Assembly: GCF_001510655.1 (NCBI RefSeq)
Contig: NZ_LMVC01000005.1
Coordinates: 343,628 to 407,627 of the forward strand
Length of the DNA stretch: 64,000 bases
DNA from: Fictibacillus sp. FJAT-27399
GTDB lineage: Bacteria; Bacillota; Bacilli; Bacillales; Fictibacillaceae
Direction of reading: 5' to 3'
In this document: positions 45,931 to 58,130 of the stretch, in pieces
Position numbering within the stretch: position 1 is the first letter of the stretch
How the letters are laid out: every line of letters starts with the position of its first letter
Notes under the pieces: generated by a model
The model's database searches: none
What the model saw: the letters and a program-made list of their open reading frames with translations, nothing else
What the model was told of the DNA's origin: nothing
Translations under genes and position numbers: made by a program

Positions 45931-46191
45931 ATGAAACAGAACATTGGCATCTTAAACTCCATGATTCGGATCGTGTGCGGATTGACCATGCTGGCGATGC
46001 TGACCGCCAAGTACACACGCAGGCCTTACCGCGGATCTTACGTCTTCATGATGATCCTCGCCTCCATGAAAGTGGCAGAAGGCATCCTGCGATACTGCCC
46101 TGTTACGGATATGATAAAACAAGGATCTGAGCTCAAAGACATGGATTTAGACGATCTCTCCAAAGAAGGCTCAGCGATTAATCCGAGCTGA
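45931..46191 (+). CDS. Small membrane protein, DUF2892 (YgaP-like TM domain)
   Basis: An 86-residue protein: MKQNIGILNSMIRIVCGLTM (first TM, with the NxxxRxxxG pattern of DUF2892), a KYTRRPYRG loop, a second TM (SYVFMMILASMKVAEGIL), then RYCPVTDMI, and a short acidic tail. DUF2892 is the membrane part of YgaP-type rhodaneses; here it stands alone. AAGGAG is 9 nt before ATG 45931. Confidence 0.82.
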   Translation: MKQNIGILNSMIRIVCGLTMLAMLTAKYTRRPYRGSYVFMMILASMKVAEGILRYCPVTDMIKQGSELKDMDLDDLSKEGSAINPS

Positions 46192-46201
46192 TTCAGAAGA
46201 A

Positions 46202-46482
46202 GGCTCTTTTCTAAAAAATTGTTGCTTTGGGAATATTTTTGTGAAAAACCTTCATTGATCAGTTGATTGGAGTGCAAGGTGCGAGACTCCTCGAAAATGA
46301 ATTTCACATTTTCTTCGTGCGATATAACGCTGCCGAAGCCTTCCTTGTCCTGCGGGAGCAGCGGGACAGGTGAGACCCAAAGGTGCTTGCGCCGTGGGGC
46401 TCACCGCACGCCCCGCGGAAAGCGAGCATCCTGGAACGGAAATCAGCCACTCTCAAGAGCAACAAAGGTTACGAAAACAGCC
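46202..46482 (+). repeat. MITE-like element, second end type, copy 4 (281 bp)
   Basis: Shares the GC-rich core of copies 1-3 (GCGAGACTCC, CACCGCACGCCCCGCGG, GCGAGCATCC), but its ends are different: GGCTCTTTTCTAAAAAATTG on the left and, inverted, GGCTGTTTTCGTAACCTTTG on the right, both followed by TTGTTGCT or nearly so. Copy 5 in the pur operon has the same ends. Confidence 0.82.
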
Positions 46483-46485
46483 AAG

Positions 46486-46516
46486 AAGAAAAAAACTCCC
46501 CTGCAACGGGGAGTTT
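46486..46516 (-). terminator. Terminator of the purine operon
   Basis: Hairpin AACTCCCC/GGGGAGTT; on the minus strand it is followed by seven T. It lies 100 nt behind the purD stop. Confidence 0.88.
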
Positions 46517-46537
46517 TCTATAAGGAGGCTTATAGCA

Positions 46538-47897
<1,360 letters not shown>

Positions 47898-47909
47898 TTA
47901 TTCACAGGT

Positions 47910-49448
47910 TTAATGTTTAAAATGGCGTACGCCGGTAAAGACCATCGCGATGCCGTATTCGTCCGCTTTCTTGATGGAATCTTCGTCTTTTACCGATCCG
48001 CCTGGCTGGATGATCGCCGTAACACCGGCTTTCGCTGCCGCTTCTACGGTATCGTCCATCGGGAAAAACGCATCAGAACCAAGGGCGCTTCCTTCCGCTT
48101 TTTCTCCCGCTTGCTCGATCGCAATTTTAGCAGCACCAACACGGTTCATCTGCCCTGCTCCTACCCCGATCGTCATCTGATCTTTCGCTAAAACGATCGC
48201 ATTGGATTTCACATGCTTGACGACTTTCCACGCAAGCTTCAAATCCTCCCACTCTTTTTCGTTGGGTTCGCGTTTCGTCGGGATCGAGATATTGGCTTGC
48301 TCCAAACCGTACGCATCTTCGTCCTGAATAAGAAGACCGCCGCGAACGGTTGTTGATCTTTTCTCTTGCTTTTTATCTTCACCGAGCTCAAGTGTAAGCA
48401 ATCGGATATTTTTCTTTTTCGTTAAAATCTCTTTCGCTTCCGGACTAAATGATGGTGCAATAATGATCTCCAGGAAGATCTCGCTCATCTTTTGTGCAGC
48501 CGCTTCGCTAATCTCCACATTAGATGCGATAATGCCTCCGAAAATGGAGATCGGATCTGCTGCGAATGCTTTCGCGAAAGCATCTTCCACACTATTTCCT
48601 GTTCCAACACCGCATGGATTCATGTGCTTGACCGCAACAACAGCCGGATCTTGGAACTCGCGGACGATCTGAAGGGCCGCATCCGCATCGTTAATGTTAT
48701 TGTAAGAAAGCTCTTTGCCGTGAAGCTGTTCAGCTTGAGCGATGGATGTTTTTGTTCCTAGCGGTGCTTTATAGAAAGCCGCTTTTTGGTGGGGATTTTC
48801 CCCATAGCGAAGATCCTGTTTCTTTTCATACGTAACTGTATAAGATTCAGGGTTTTCTTCTTCTACCATGTTTGTTAAGTATTCAGCGATCAGCGCATCA
48901 TATGCCGCTGTATGGCGGAATGTTTTCGCCGCCAACTTACGGCGGGTTTCTACAGAGACTTCATTGTTTTTCTCTACTTCTTCAAGCACCTTGCTGTAAT
49001 CGGATGGGTCGACGACAACCGTGACATACGCATGGTTTTTCGCTGCGGAACGTAGCATGCTCGGCCCGCCGATATCGATGTTTTCGATTGCATCTGCAAA
49101 AGCCACATCCTCTTTTGAGATGGTTTCTTTGAACGGATAAAGGTTAACGACAACAAGATCGATAGGAGAAATGCCGTTTTCCTCCATCTGGCGAACATGA
49201 CTTTCGTTCTCCCTTACTGCCAGAAGGCCTCCGTGAATCATCGGATGCAAGGTTTTAACGCGTCCGTCCATGATTTCAGGAAAACCGGTCACTTCTGAAA
49301 TGCCGGTCACGTTCACTCCGGCTTCCTGCAATGCTTTGCTCGTTCCGCCGGTTGAGATGATTTCCACGCCATTATCGGCCAGCGCTTTTACAAAAGGAAC
49401 CAGTCCTGCTTTATTCGATACTGATACTAATGCTCGTTTAATGGTCAA
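47910..49448 (-). CDS. purH: Bifunctional AICAR formyltransferase / IMP cyclohydrolase
   Basis: A 512-residue enzyme for the last two steps of IMP synthesis. The N-terminal cyclohydrolase domain has [20 protein letters not shown] and [14 protein letters not shown]; the transformylase has the catalytic-type Lys-His in [11 protein letters not shown] near residue 265 and [12 protein letters not shown] near the C-terminus. The start is TTG 49448, 7 nt after GGAGGAG and overlapping the purN stop (TTGA). Confidence 0.97.
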   Translation of the reverse strand: MTIKRALVSVSNKAGLVPFVKALADNGVEIISTGGTSKALQEAGVNVTGISEVTGFPEIMDGRVKTLHPMIHGGLLAVRENESHVRQMEENGISPIDLVVVNLYPFKETISKEDVAFADAIENIDIGGPSMLRSAAKNHAYVTVVVDPSDYSKVLEEVEKNNEVSVETRRKLAAKTFRHTAAYDALIAEYLTNMVEEENPESYTVTYEKKQDLRYGENPHQKAAFYKAPLGTKTSIAQAEQLHGKELSYNNINDADAALQIVREFQDPAVVAVKHMNPCGVGTGNSVEDAFAKAFAADPISIFGGIIASNVEISEAAAQKMSEIFLEIIIAPSFSPEAKEILTKKKNIRLLTLELGEDKKQEKRSTTVRGGLLIQDEDAYGLEQANISIPTKREPNEKEWEDLKLAWKVVKHVKSNAIVLAKDQMTIGVGAGQMNRVGAAKIAIEQAGEKAEGSALGSDAFFPMDDTVEAAAKAGVTAIIQPGGSVKDEDSIKKADEYGIAMVFTGVRHFKH

Positions 49449-50035
49449 GATTGAACTCCTCCCACTTTTTCTTGATTGAATAGATCCTGTAAAACACGAG
49501 GAAACAACTCATGCTCAACCTTCTGAATCCGCTGCTGCAAGGTCTCTCTCGTATCTTCTTTTTTGATCATTACTGCTTTTTGGGCGATAATCGGCCCTGT
49601 ATCCATCCCGCTGTCCACGTAATGTACAGTAACTCCTGATACTCCCGCTTGTGCTTCTAACGCTTGGCCGATCGCATCCTTGCCGGGAAAAGCCGGAAGC
49701 AGGGACGGGTGGATATTAACGATCCGGCCGTCATACTCCGCCAGCAGCGTGCAGCCGATCAGCCGCATGTATCCAGCCAGGACGATGAACTCAATGTCTC
49801 TCGCCTTCAGCTGCTTTAAAATCTCCGTTTCAAATTCCACTTTTGTTTCGTACTGCTTCGGAAAAAACGTAAAGTACTCCACTCCCGCTTCTTCTGCCCG
49901 CTCGATGACATAAGCCCCTGGCTTGTCACAGACAAGCAGTGAAATTTCGGCGTCAAGGCTCTTTTCGTTTATTGCATCGTTAATCGCTTGAAAGTTTGAG
50001 CCGCTCCCTGATGCAAATACTGCGATCTTTTTCAT
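49445..50035 (-). CDS. purN: Phosphoribosylglycinamide formyltransferase
   Basis: A 196-residue folate-dependent GAR transformylase. [16 protein letters not shown] at the N-terminus binds the substrate phosphate; [10 protein letters not shown] and [17 protein letters not shown] contain the catalytic Asn and His near residues 105-110, and [14 protein letters not shown] the Asp near residue 143. Overlaps purM and purH by 4 nt each. Confidence 0.97.
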   Translation of the reverse strand: MKKIAVFASGSGSNFQAINDAINEKSLDAEISLLVCDKPGAYVIERAEEAGVEYFTFFPKQYETKVEFETEILKQLKARDIEFIVLAGYMRLIGCTLLAEYDGRIVNIHPSLLPAFPGKDAIGQALEAQAGVSGVTVHYVDSGMDTGPIIAQKAVMIKKEDTRETLQQRIQKVEHELFPRVLQDLFNQEKVGGVQS

Positions 50036-51072
50036 TTCAGTTCACCGCCGCCGAACACAACGCCCTCGCCTTTTTTCACACGGCCGATCACAAATGCTTT
50101 CTCTCCATCCTGTTCAAGGGATTGGATAATATCGAACGCTTCGTCATAATCCACAGCAAGAACCATTCCGATTCCCATGTTGAACGTCGTGAACATCTCT
50201 TTTCTGCCGATGTTTCCGGTCTCTTCTATGACATCAAAAATCTCTGGAATCGGCCATGAACCATAATCAACTTCTGCCGCAAGTCCTTCAGGCAGCATAC
50301 GGGGAATGTTTTCATTGAAACCTCCGCCGGTAATATGCGCCGCTCCGTGAACATGATAGTTTTTATAAACGTTAAGCAGTGGTTTCACATAGATTCGGGT
50401 CGGCACGAGCAGCTCTTCGCCAAGAGTCCGGCCTTCACTTCCAAACTCTCCATTCAGATCAAGCTGGCCTGTTTCAAGCAGCACTTTGCGGACCAAAGAA
50501 TAGCCATTGCTGTGAATGCCGTTGGAAGAAAGTCCGATTAGTACATCGCCTTCTTTTACAAGATCGGGATGGATCAGCTTGGACTTTTCAGCACCGCCGA
50601 CTGAAAAACCGGCGAGGTCATAGTCTCCGTTGCTGTACATGCCTGGCATTTCTGCTGTTTCTCCCCCGATAAGGGCACAGCCGGCTTGTTCGCAGCCGTC
50701 AGCGATCCCTTTTACGATGTCTTCGACTTTAGCAGGCTCCAGCCTGCCGCATGCAATGTAATCCAGGAAGTACAGCGGCTCGGCTCCTTGAGCCACGATA
50801 TCGTTCACACACATCGCGACAGCGTCAACTCCAATGGTATCATGTTTGTCCATCATGATCGCCACCATAAGCTTCGTTCCCACTCCGTCTGTTCCTGAAA
50901 TAAGAACAGGCTCTTTATAAGACAGATTGGACAGATCGAACATTGCCCCGAATCCGCCAAGGCCAGCCATGACTTCCGGACGGCGTGTACGCAATGCGTG
51001 TTTCTTAATTCTGTCTACCGCTTCATAGCCTGCTTCAATATCTACTCCGGCCTGTCTGTATGCCTCTGCCAT
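50032..51072 (-). CDS. purM: Phosphoribosylformylglycinamidine cyclo-ligase
   Basis: A 346-residue AIR synthetase (step 5). [20 protein letters not shown] at the start, [20 protein letters not shown] near residue 60 (ATP/Mg site), [11 protein letters not shown] near residue 140, and THITGGGF-like [15 protein letters not shown] near residue 240. The frame extends to 51207, but those codons lie in the MITE-like repeat; ATG 51072 with GGGAGG gives the normal length. Confidence 0.97.
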   Translation of the reverse strand: MAEAYRQAGVDIEAGYEAVDRIKKHALRTRRPEVMAGLGGFGAMFDLSNLSYKEPVLISGTDGVGTKLMVAIMMDKHDTIGVDAVAMCVNDIVAQGAEPLYFLDYIACGRLEPAKVEDIVKGIADGCEQAGCALIGGETAEMPGMYSNGDYDLAGFSVGGAEKSKLIHPDLVKEGDVLIGLSSNGIHSNGYSLVRKVLLETGQLDLNGEFGSEGRTLGEELLVPTRIYVKPLLNVYKNYHVHGAAHITGGGFNENIPRMLPEGLAAEVDYGSWPIPEIFDVIEETGNIGRKEMFTTFNMGIGMVLAVDYDEAFDIIQSLEQDGEKAFVIGRVKKGEGVVFGGGELK

Positions 51073-51094
51073 TGTATTTCCTCCCTTTTTTAAA

Positions 51095-51313
51095 AGCTGT
51101 TTTCGTAACCATTGATGCTCTTGGGAGCGGTTGATTTCCGTTTCAGGCTGCTCGCTTTCCGCGGGGCGTGCGCTGAGCCCCACGGCGCAAGCGCCTTTGG
51201 GTCTCATCTGTCACGCTCGTCCCGCTGGAGTCTCGCACCTTGCACTCCAATCAACTGATCAATGAAGGTTTTAAAAAAAATGTCCACAGAGCAACAATCT
51301 TTTAGAAAAGAAC
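51095..51313 (-). repeat. MITE-like element, second end type, copy 5 (about 219 bp), inside the pur operon
   Basis: Ends GCTGTTTTCGTAACC(A)TTG and, inverted, GTTCTTTTCTAAAAGATTG match copy 4; the core matches all copies. It fills the purF-purM gap, so it is transcribed with the operon. Confidence 0.83.
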
Positions 51314-51325
51314 TTTTTTAAACCA

Positions 51326-52744
51326 TTACACCATTTCTTTTTCATACGGCAGCACCGTATCCGGGTAGATTTCCGTCGGATACTTTCCTGTAAAGCACGC
51401 GAGGCACTGTCCGTTGTTTGGATCGCTGTCCGGACGGCCGATTCCTTTTAACAGCCCTTCTGGTGATAAAAAGGCTAATGAATCTGCACCGATAATGTCT
51501 CTGATCTCCTCCACCGTATGATTGGAAGCGATCAATTCCGCTTTTTCGGACGTATCGATTCCGTAGTAGCACGGGTGGGCGATTGGCGGTGCCGTAATTC
51601 TTACGTGCACTTCGGTCGCTCCTGCCGCGCGCAGCATTTTAACGATACGCCGGCTTGTTGTTCCGCGAACGATCGAGTCATCCACCATGACAACACGTTT
51701 GCCTTCTACAATCCCTCGAACCGGAGAAAGCTTCATTTTCACCCCTAATTCACGCAATTCCTGAGAAGGCTGGATGAATGTACGGCCGACATAACGATTT
51801 TTGATCAAACCGATCTCATACGGTATGCCAGACTCTTCCGCATATCCGATCGCTGCTGAAATACTGGAATCAGGAACCCCTGTTACGACATCAGCCTCTA
51901 CCGGAAACTCCTTATAAAGCTCTTTACCAAGATTTTTTCGTGCGCTGTGGATGTTAATCTGATCGATGTTGCTGTCAGGTCTTGAAAAATAAATATATTC
52001 CATGGAACAGATGGAGCGGTTCATCGGTGAAGAGAACGTGTCCGCTGTCATGCCGTCATTATCAATAATTAATAGTTCACCAGGTTTCACATCGCGTAAA
52101 TACTCGGCTCCGACTACATCAAATGCACATGTTTCGGACGCGACAACATACGCATCTCCAAGAATTCCGATAGATAGTGGACGAAGGCCGTGCGGGTCAA
52201 GCGCCACCATTAGTTTGTCCTCGGTCATGATGACAAAAGCGTACGCTCCCTTAAGCATGGTTAACGCATTTTTCACTTGATCTTTTAATCCGATATAGCC
52301 GCTTCGTTTAATTAAATGAGCGAGTACTTCCGTGTCAGAAGTCGTTTGGAAAATACTTCCCTGCGCTTCAAGCTGATGCTTAAGCGCGTTGGCATTTACA
52401 AGATTTCCGTTATGCGCAAGGGCAAGACTTGACGTCTGTGAACGGAAAAGCAGGGGCTGAACATTTGCATATTCGTTCCCGCCTGCTGTGGAGTAACGGA
52501 CATGGCCGATGGCCGCATGTCCTGTTAATCCTTCCAATTCTCCACGGCTGAATACCTCGTTCACAAGACCGTGTCCTTTGTGCATTTTCAGCTTGGCACC
52601 GTCTGTAACCACAATGCCTGCACCTTCCTGTCCTCTATGCTGAAGACTGTGAAGGCCATAATATGTTAACTGGGCCGCATCCTGGTGGCCCCAGATCCCA
52701 AATACCCCGCATTCTTCGTTTAAGCCTTTGATGTCAGCAAGCAT
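51326..52744 (-). CDS. purF: Amidophosphoribosyltransferase
   Basis: A 472-residue enzyme for the committed step (PRPP + Gln to phosphoribosylamine). An 11-residue propeptide [11 protein letters not shown] precedes the catalytic CGVFGIWGH, so Cys 12 becomes the N-terminus after cleavage, as in B. subtilis. The PRPP loop is [14 protein letters not shown] near residue 345. Fe-S cluster cysteines are in RSICSME and [17 protein letters not shown] precedes ATG; overlaps purL by 25 nt. Confidence 0.98.
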   Translation of the reverse strand: MLADIKGLNEECGVFGIWGHQDAAQLTYYGLHSLQHRGQEGAGIVVTDGAKLKMHKGHGLVNEVFSRGELEGLTGHAAIGHVRYSTAGGNEYANVQPLLFRSQTSSLALAHNGNLVNANALKHQLEAQGSIFQTTSDTEVLAHLIKRSGYIGLKDQVKNALTMLKGAYAFVIMTEDKLMVALDPHGLRPLSIGILGDAYVVASETCAFDVVGAEYLRDVKPGELLIIDNDGMTADTFSSPMNRSICSMEYIYFSRPDSNIDQINIHSARKNLGKELYKEFPVEADVVTGVPDSSISAAIGYAEESGIPYEIGLIKNRYVGRTFIQPSQELRELGVKMKLSPVRGIVEGKRVVMVDDSIVRGTTSRRIVKMLRAAGATEVHVRITAPPIAHPCYYGIDTSEKAELIASNHTVEEIRDIIGADSLAFLSPEGLLKGIGRPDSDPNNGQCLACFTGKYPTEIYPDTVLPYEKEMV

Positions 52745-54951
52745 GGTATTGCTCCTTTCCAGGCGGAATGAAGTTCTTCATGAGTCGCTGCCAGCACTTC
52801 TTCGCCTGTTTCATTGTCGATGCGAAGAATCGGTGTGTCGGTTACAAAACCGATCGGCTTCGCATCTTCGTTCATGGCTTCAAACGCTTTTGCGTTCTCC
52901 GGTTTTACCGAAACGAGAAAACGTGACTGTGTTTCACTGTATAGCGCGGAAACGATATCTCCGCCCAGTTCAACGGAAGCACCGAGTCCGCCGTTCATCA
53001 TGCTCTCAGCTAATGCTACTGACAGACCGCCTTCTGCCACATCATGTGCAGATGCAACCAGTCCGTTTTGGATGGCTTCAAGCAATTGTTTTTGGCGCTT
53101 CGCTTCGGTTTCAAGATTGAGCTCCGGTGATTTACCGGAGATCTTGCTGAGCTGCATTTTTTGCAGTTCACTTCCGCCGAATTCCTGATGGGTCTCACCG
53201 ATCACATAGATGAGATCACCAGGTGTTTTAAAATATTGAGTCGTAATATGGTCAAGGTGATGGACAAGACCGATCATGCCGATAACCGGCGTCGGATAAA
53301 CCGCCACACCGTTTGTTTCGTTATAGAGTGATACGTTTCCACCAATGACCGGTGTGCTCAGCGTTCGGCACGCTTCGCTCATTCCGTCCGCGGACTTTTC
53401 AAGCTGCCAGAAGATTTCCGGCTTTTCAGGGTTTCCGTAGTTCAGGCAGTCTGTGACCGCAAGCGGCTCTGCTCCAGAACAAACGAGGTTTCTTGCTGCT
53501 TCGGCGACTGCGATCTTTCCGCCCGTTTCAGGATCAAGATAGATGTAGCGCGAGTTGCAGTCTGTTGTCATCGCAAGTGCTTTATCAGTTTCACGGATAC
53601 GGATGACAGCCGCGTCTGATCCCGGAGGAACGACCGTGTTTGTGCGGACCATGTAATCGTACTGGTCAAACACCCATGATTTGCTCGCAATCGTCGGCTG
53701 AGAAAGAAGCTGCAGCAGTGTATCCTTCTTGTTTTCTACGTTCGGAACGAAAACTTCTTCGTTCTGGAACTGTGAAAAATAAGCTGGTTCTTTTGACGGC
53801 TTGTTGTACACCGGTGCTTCTTCTGCCAGAGCATCGACCGGAACATCAGCAACCACTTCTCCATGGTGAAGGAGACGAAGCTGTTTTTCTTCGATGACTT
53901 TTCCGACGACGACCGCTTCAAGGCCCCATTTTTCAAAGATCTCAACCGCTTCCTGCTCTCTTCCTTTTTCCATGACGATGAGCATGCGTTCCTGAGATTC
54001 AGAAAGCATCATTTCGTATGGAGTCATGTGAAGCTCACGCTGAGGGACAAGATCCAGGTTCATCTCTATACCCATACCCGCTTTGCTTGCCATTTCGGCA
54101 GAGGAACTTGTTAAACCTGCTGCACCCATATCCTGAATACCCACAAGTGCATCGCAATTTTGGATGAGCTCAAGGCACGCTTCAAGCAAAAGTTTTTCCA
54201 TGAAGGGATCGCCGACCTGAACCGCCGGGCGCTTCTCTTCGGATGCCTCCGTCAATTCTTCTGAAGCGAACGTTGCGCCATGAATCCCGTCGCGTCCGGT
54301 TCTTGCTCCAACATACATCACAGAGTTGCCGGCGCCTTTTGCCAGTCCCTTTTGGATGTCTTTGTGGTCGATCAAGCCGACACACATCGCATTCACGAGC
54401 GGATTGCCGTCATAAGAAGCGTCGAACTGTACTTCTCCCCCAACTGTTGGGATACCAATACAGTTGCCATAGCCTGCGATACCCGCTACAACTTCTTCAA
54501 ATAAATATTTTACGCGGGAAGAGGTTAACTCCCCGAAACGAAGTGAGTTTAATAGTGCGACAGGACGTGCGCCCATGGAAAAGATGTCGCGAATGATGCC
54601 GCCAACCCCGGTTGCTGCACCTTGGTACGGTTCAATGGCAGAAGGATGGTTGTGGCTTTCGATTTTAAAAACAACCGCCTGGCCGTCACCGATGTCTACA
54701 ACCCCGGCTCCTTCTCCTGGTCCTTGAAGAACCCGTTCTCCCTCTACCGGGAACTTGCGGAGTACAGGCTTGGAGTTTTTATACGAACAATGCTCACTCC
54801 ACATGACCGAGAACAATCCGGTTTCCGTCCAGTTTGGAAGACGGCCGATGATTGATTGCACGAGTGAAAACTCATCATCGTTCAAGCCCATATCACGGTA
54901 TAATTTTTGCTCCTGAATTTGTTCTGCAGTAGGTTCATGAAGATAAGACAT
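52720..54951 (-). CDS. purL: Phosphoribosylformylglycinamidine synthase subunit PurL (small type)
   Basis: A 743-residue synthetase subunit of FGAM synthase, step 4, acting with PurS and PurQ. Marks: [18 protein letters not shown] near residue 45, [20 protein letters not shown] near residue 92 with the catalytic-type His, [16 protein letters not shown] near residue 270, and [18 protein letters not shown] near residue 640. Length fits the Gram-positive form, which lacks the fused glutaminase. Overlaps purQ by 17 nt. Confidence 0.98.
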   Translation of the reverse strand: MSYLHEPTAEQIQEQKLYRDMGLNDDEFSLVQSIIGRLPNWTETGLFSVMWSEHCSYKNSKPVLRKFPVEGERVLQGPGEGAGVVDIGDGQAVVFKIESHNHPSAIEPYQGAATGVGGIIRDIFSMGARPVALLNSLRFGELTSSRVKYLFEEVVAGIAGYGNCIGIPTVGGEVQFDASYDGNPLVNAMCVGLIDHKDIQKGLAKGAGNSVMYVGARTGRDGIHGATFASEELTEASEEKRPAVQVGDPFMEKLLLEACLELIQNCDALVGIQDMGAAGLTSSSAEMASKAGMGIEMNLDLVPQRELHMTPYEMMLSESQERMLIVMEKGREQEAVEIFEKWGLEAVVVGKVIEEKQLRLLHHGEVVADVPVDALAEEAPVYNKPSKEPAYFSQFQNEEVFVPNVENKKDTLLQLLSQPTIASKSWVFDQYDYMVRTNTVVPPGSDAAVIRIRETDKALAMTTDCNSRYIYLDPETGGKIAVAEAARNLVCSGAEPLAVTDCLNYGNPEKPEIFWQLEKSADGMSEACRTLSTPVIGGNVSLYNETNGVAVYPTPVIGMIGLVHHLDHITTQYFKTPGDLIYVIGETHQEFGGSELQKMQLSKISGKSPELNLETEAKRQKQLLEAIQNGLVASAHDVAEGGLSVALAESMMNGGLGASVELGGDIVSALYSETQSRFLVSVKPENAKAFEAMNEDAKPIGFVTDTPILRIDNETGEEVLAATHEELHSAWKGAIPCLLTSKA

Positions 54952-55618
54952 GGTTTTCCCTCCAGCTTTTTACGATTGATTGAAACAATTTCAGACCGTC
55001 GTCACTGCCCAATAGGCCGCTGACCGCACGCTCCGGATGCGGCATCATGCCCAATACATTTCCTCTTTCATTCATGATCCCTGCAATATCAGAGATCGAT
55101 CCGTTCGGGTTATTTTTATAGCGGAAGACGATTCGGTTCTCTTCTTCCAGCTGCTTTAGCGTCTCTTCGTCACAATAGTAGTTTCCTTCGCCATGTGCGA
55201 TCGGAATCGTAATTTCTTCCCCTTGCTCATAGGAAGAGCTGAACATGGTCTCGGCGTTCACAACTTGAAGTGTTTCCGGCTTGCAGATGAATTTTAATGA
55301 TTCGTTGCGCCGCATTGCTCCAGGCAGAAGGCCTGTTTCAAGGAGAATCTGAAACCCGTTGCATACGCCAAGAACAGGCTTGCCGGCTTGAGCGGCTTTC
55401 TTCACTTCATCCATCACGTTTGAAAACTGGGCGATGGCACCTGTGCGCAAGTAGTCTCCATATGAGAATCCGCCTGGAAGCAGGATTCCGTCAAAGCGAT
55501 CCAGATTGCTTTCATCATGCCAGACATACTCTGCTTCAGCACCAAGCTCGTCTTTTACTGCATGAAACATGTCAATGTCACAGTTGGATCCTGGAAAAAC
55601 GATAACCGCAAATCTCAC
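54935..55618 (-). CDS. purQ: Phosphoribosylformylglycinamidine synthase subunit PurQ (glutaminase)
   Basis: A 227-residue class I glutamine amidotransferase. [19 protein letters not shown] at the start; the nucleophile Cys in [12 protein letters not shown] near residue 87; His and Glu in [10 protein letters not shown] near residue 196. Supplies ammonia to PurL. Overlaps purS by 4 nt. Confidence 0.97.
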   Translation of the reverse strand: MRFAVIVFPGSNCDIDMFHAVKDELGAEAEYVWHDESNLDRFDGILLPGGFSYGDYLRTGAIAQFSNVMDEVKKAAQAGKPVLGVCNGFQILLETGLLPGAMRRNESLKFICKPETLQVVNAETMFSSSYEQGEEITIPIAHGEGNYYCDEETLKQLEEENRIVFRYKNNPNGSISDIAGIMNERGNVLGMMPHPERAVSGLLGSDDGLKLFQSIVKSWRENHVLSS

Positions 55619-55869
55619 TGTGCGACGACCTCCTCCACCTCATAGCGATAATCTTCAATGACCGGGTTGGAGAGCAATTTTTCACACATTTCCGCAACGC
55701 GCTTGTCCAGGTTCTCAACGCCTTCTTCAATCGTAAGCTCCAAGTACTTCCCGATGCGTACATCTTGAACTTCGTTGTACTCCATGCGGTGAAGCGAGCC
55801 TTTTACAGCTGTTCCTTGAGGATCCAATACGCTTTCCTTCAACGTGACGAATACTTTTACTTTATACAT
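55615..55869 (-). CDS. purS: Phosphoribosylformylglycinamidine synthase subunit PurS
   Basis: An 84-residue PurS that bridges PurL and PurQ. Marks: [20 protein letters not shown] at the start and [14 protein letters not shown] in the middle. The GGGGGAAA site precedes ATG 55869, which overlaps the purC stop by 8 nt. Confidence 0.96.
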   Translation of the reverse strand: MYKVKVFVTLKESVLDPQGTAVKGSLHRMEYNEVQDVRIGKYLELTIEEGVENLDKRVAEMCEKLLSNPVIEDYRYEVEEVVAQ

Positions 55870-56581
55870 GCAAATTTCCCCCTAAGCGCTCTAAAATTTT
55901 TTCATAGGCTTCTGTTAAACTGCCAAGATCACGGCGAAAGACATCTTTATCCAGCTTTTCGTTCGTTTCGCTGTCCCAAAGGCGGCACGTGTCCGGTGAG
56001 ATCTCATCCGCCACAAGCAATTCGCCCTTGGCGTTGTTCCCGAATTCCAGCTTAAAGTCGATTAATCTAACCTTTTTCTCTGTAAAAAATGCTGTGAGTA
56101 TTGTATTGACCTGGAGCGCAAGCTCTCTCATGTCTTCCAGCTGCTTTGGAACAGCCAGTTCAAGAGCTTCGATATGATCTGTGTTAAAAAGAGGATCGCC
56201 AAGTTCGTCATTTTTGTAATAGAATTCGACGATCGGCTTATGAAGAACATGTCCTTCCGGCAGCCCTGTGCGTTTCGCCAGTGTACCGGCCACCACGTTG
56301 CGGACCACGACTTCCAAAGGAATGATGGTGACGTGCTGGACGAGCTGTTCTGTTGGAGATTGCTTGGAGATAAAGTGGGTTGGAATATTGTTTTCCTGAA
56401 GCAGCGAAAACATCAAACTTGTAATTTCGTTATTCAGACGGCCTTTCCCATCGATGGTCGCTTTTTTCTCACCATTAAACGCCGTTGCTGAATCCTTGTA
56501 CTCCACCCAAACGGTTTGCTGATCTTCTGTGCTGTAAATCTTCTTCGCCTTTCCTTCATAAAGCAAGGTTTGCTTTTCCAT
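55862..56581 (-). CDS. purC: Phosphoribosylaminoimidazole-succinocarboxamide synthase
   Basis: A 239-residue SAICAR synthetase: LLYEGKAKKIYSTEDQQTVW at the start, KDSATAFNGEKKATIDGKG near residue 30 (nucleotide site), EVVVRNVVAGTLAKRTGL near residue 90, IDFKLEFG near residue 175 and LVADEISPDTCRLWD near residue 190. The 256-nt gap to purB is occupied by a palindromic repeat and a hairpin. Confidence 0.97.
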   Translation of the reverse strand: MEKQTLLYEGKAKKIYSTEDQQTVWVEYKDSATAFNGEKKATIDGKGRLNNEITSLMFSLLQENNIPTHFISKQSPTEQLVQHVTIIPLEVVVRNVVAGTLAKRTGLPEGHVLHKPIVEFYYKNDELGDPLFNTDHIEALELAVPKQLEDMRELALQVNTILTAFFTEKKVRLIDFKLEFGNNAKGELLVADEISPDTCRLWDSETNEKLDKDVFRRDLGSLTEAYEKILERLGGNLHV

Positions 56582-56651
56582 TACAAAGTCCCCCTGTCAT
56601 AAGCTTCCGAATTATACTGCAAAAATCACGAATATTGGCAATTTTATAGAA

Positions 56652-56765
56652 GTGCTGAGGTGTCCGTTCAGGCCCGACAAGCGTTGGAACTTTTGAGCAT
56701 AAAACGCTTTTTGTTTTCTGATCAAAAGTGAAACGACCTCGAGGGTCTGGACACCGAAGCTGGAT
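56652..56765. repeat. Palindromic intergenic element between purB and purC
   Basis: GGTGTCC (56659) pairs with GGACACC (56749), and ACTTTTGA (56689) with TCAAAAGT (56722), giving a long interrupted stem around AAAACGCTTTTTGTTTT. GTGCTGAGG at its left edge is repeated at 56775, as if a second copy began and was truncated. Confidence 0.72.
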
Positions 56766-56789
56766 CAAATTGTAGTGCTGAGGCGCTCC

Positions 56790-56817
56790 GGAACGAAAAG
56801 GTTTCCCTTTTCGTTCC
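56790..56817 (-). terminator. Strong hairpin in the purB-purC gap
   Basis: GGAACGAAAAGG/CCCTTTTCGTTCC is a 12-bp stem 21 nt behind purB. The run of T after it on the minus strand is short, so it may be an attenuator or a processing site rather than a full terminator. Confidence 0.5.
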
Positions 56818-56837
56818 TTTCACCCCAAGACTGTATA

Positions 56838-58130
56838 TTACAGCCCTAATCGTTCAAAAATCGTATCTACATGCTGAAGATGGTAAGAATAGTCGAAGCA
56901 ATCCTCGATGTCTTCAGGAGTTAGTTTTTCTGTAATGCGCGGCTCTTCCTGAACAAGCTGCTTGAACTGAATGCCTTCTTCCCACGCCTGCATGGCTTTT
57001 GGCTGAACGATGTCATAAGCAGCTTCACGGCTCATGCCTTTATCGATCAGTTTCAACAGCACACGCTGAGAGTAGATCAATCCGTATGTTCTTGTCATGT
57101 TGCGTTTCATGTTTTCCGGGAATACCGTTAAGTTCTTCACGATATTGCCAAAGCGGTTCAGCATGTAGTTCAACGCGATCGTTGCATCTGGAAGAATGAT
57201 GCGCTCTGCAGATGAGTGGGAGATGTCGCGTTCATGCCATAATGGAACGTTCTCATACGCAGTCATCATGTAGCCGCGTACCACGCGCGCCAATCCTGTC
57301 ATGTTCTCAGATCCAATCGGGTTGCGTTTGTGAGGCATCGCAGACGACCCTTTTTGCCCTTTCGCAAAGAACTCTTCCACTTCACGCGTTTCACTCTTTT
57401 GCAATCCGCGAATTTCAACTGCGAATTTTTCAATGCTTGTTGCGATCAATGCTAGTGCTGATAAGTAGTGCGCATGGCGGTCACGCTGAAGGGTTTGTGT
57501 AGAAATCGGTGAAGTTTCAAGCCCCAGGTTCTCACAAACAAACTTCTCAACAAATGGATTGATGTTGGCATACGTTCCAACCGCTCCGCTTAGCTTACCG
57601 ACGCGAACAGAATCTGCTGCTTGTTTGAAACGCTCCAAGTTGCGCTTCATTTCTTCGTGCCAAAGAGCAAGCTTGAGGCCAAACGTTGTAGGCTCTGCGT
57701 GTACTCCGTGCGTACGTCCCATCATAACGGTGTACTTATGTTCTTTCGCTTTGTTGCCGATGATCTCGATGAAGTTCTCGATGTCTTTGACTAAGATGTC
57801 ATTCGCTTGCAGCAAGAGGTACGACAGCGCCGTATCGACCACGTCTGTAGACGTTAGCCCGTAATGCACCCATTTTCGCTCTTCTCCCAATGTTTCTGAA
57901 ACGGCACGTGTGAATGCTACTACATCGTGTCTTGTCTCCTGCTCGATCTCTAGGATGCGGTTGATATCGAAAGAAGCATTTTCGCGGAGCTTCTTCACGT
58001 CCTCTTTCGGGATCTCACCAAGCTCAGCCCAAGCTTCACAAGCTAAAATCTCCACTTCAAGCCATGCATTAAAGCGGTTCTCATCTGTCCAAATGGCTCC
58101 CATTTCTGGGCGTGTATAACGTTCAATCAT
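56838..58130 (-). CDS. purB: Adenylosuccinate lyase
   Basis: A 430-residue fumarase/aspartase-superfamily enzyme cleaving SAICAR and adenylosuccinate. Marks: [19 protein letters not shown] at the start, the TSTDVVDTA segment near residue 85, [16 protein letters not shown] near residue 138 and the flexible-loop signature [16 protein letters not shown] near residue 262 with the catalytic Ser. Overlaps purK by 4 nt. Confidence 0.98.
   Translation of the reverse strand: MIERYTRPEMGAIWTDENRFNAWLEVEILACEAWAELGEIPKEDVKKLRENASFDINRILEIEQETRHDVVAFTRAVSETLGEERKWVHYGLTSTDVVDTALSYLLLQANDILVKDIENFIEIIGNKAKEHKYTVMMGRTHGVHAEPTTFGLKLALWHEEMKRNLERFKQAADSVRVGKLSGAVGTYANINPFVEKFVCENLGLETSPISTQTLQRDRHAHYLSALALIATSIEKFAVEIRGLQKSETREVEEFFAKGQKGSSAMPHKRNPIGSENMTGLARVVRGYMMTAYENVPLWHERDISHSSAERIILPDATIALNYMLNRFGNIVKNLTVFPENMKRNMTRTYGLIYSQRVLLKLIDKGMSREAAYDIVQPKAMQAWEEGIQFKQLVQEEPRITEKLTPEDIEDCFDYSYHLQHVDTIFERLGL

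Noticed and set aside
51073..51207. N-terminal extension of PurM (45 residues)
   Set aside because: The extra codons come from the MITE-like repeat; a strong GGGAGG and the family length support ATG 51072.
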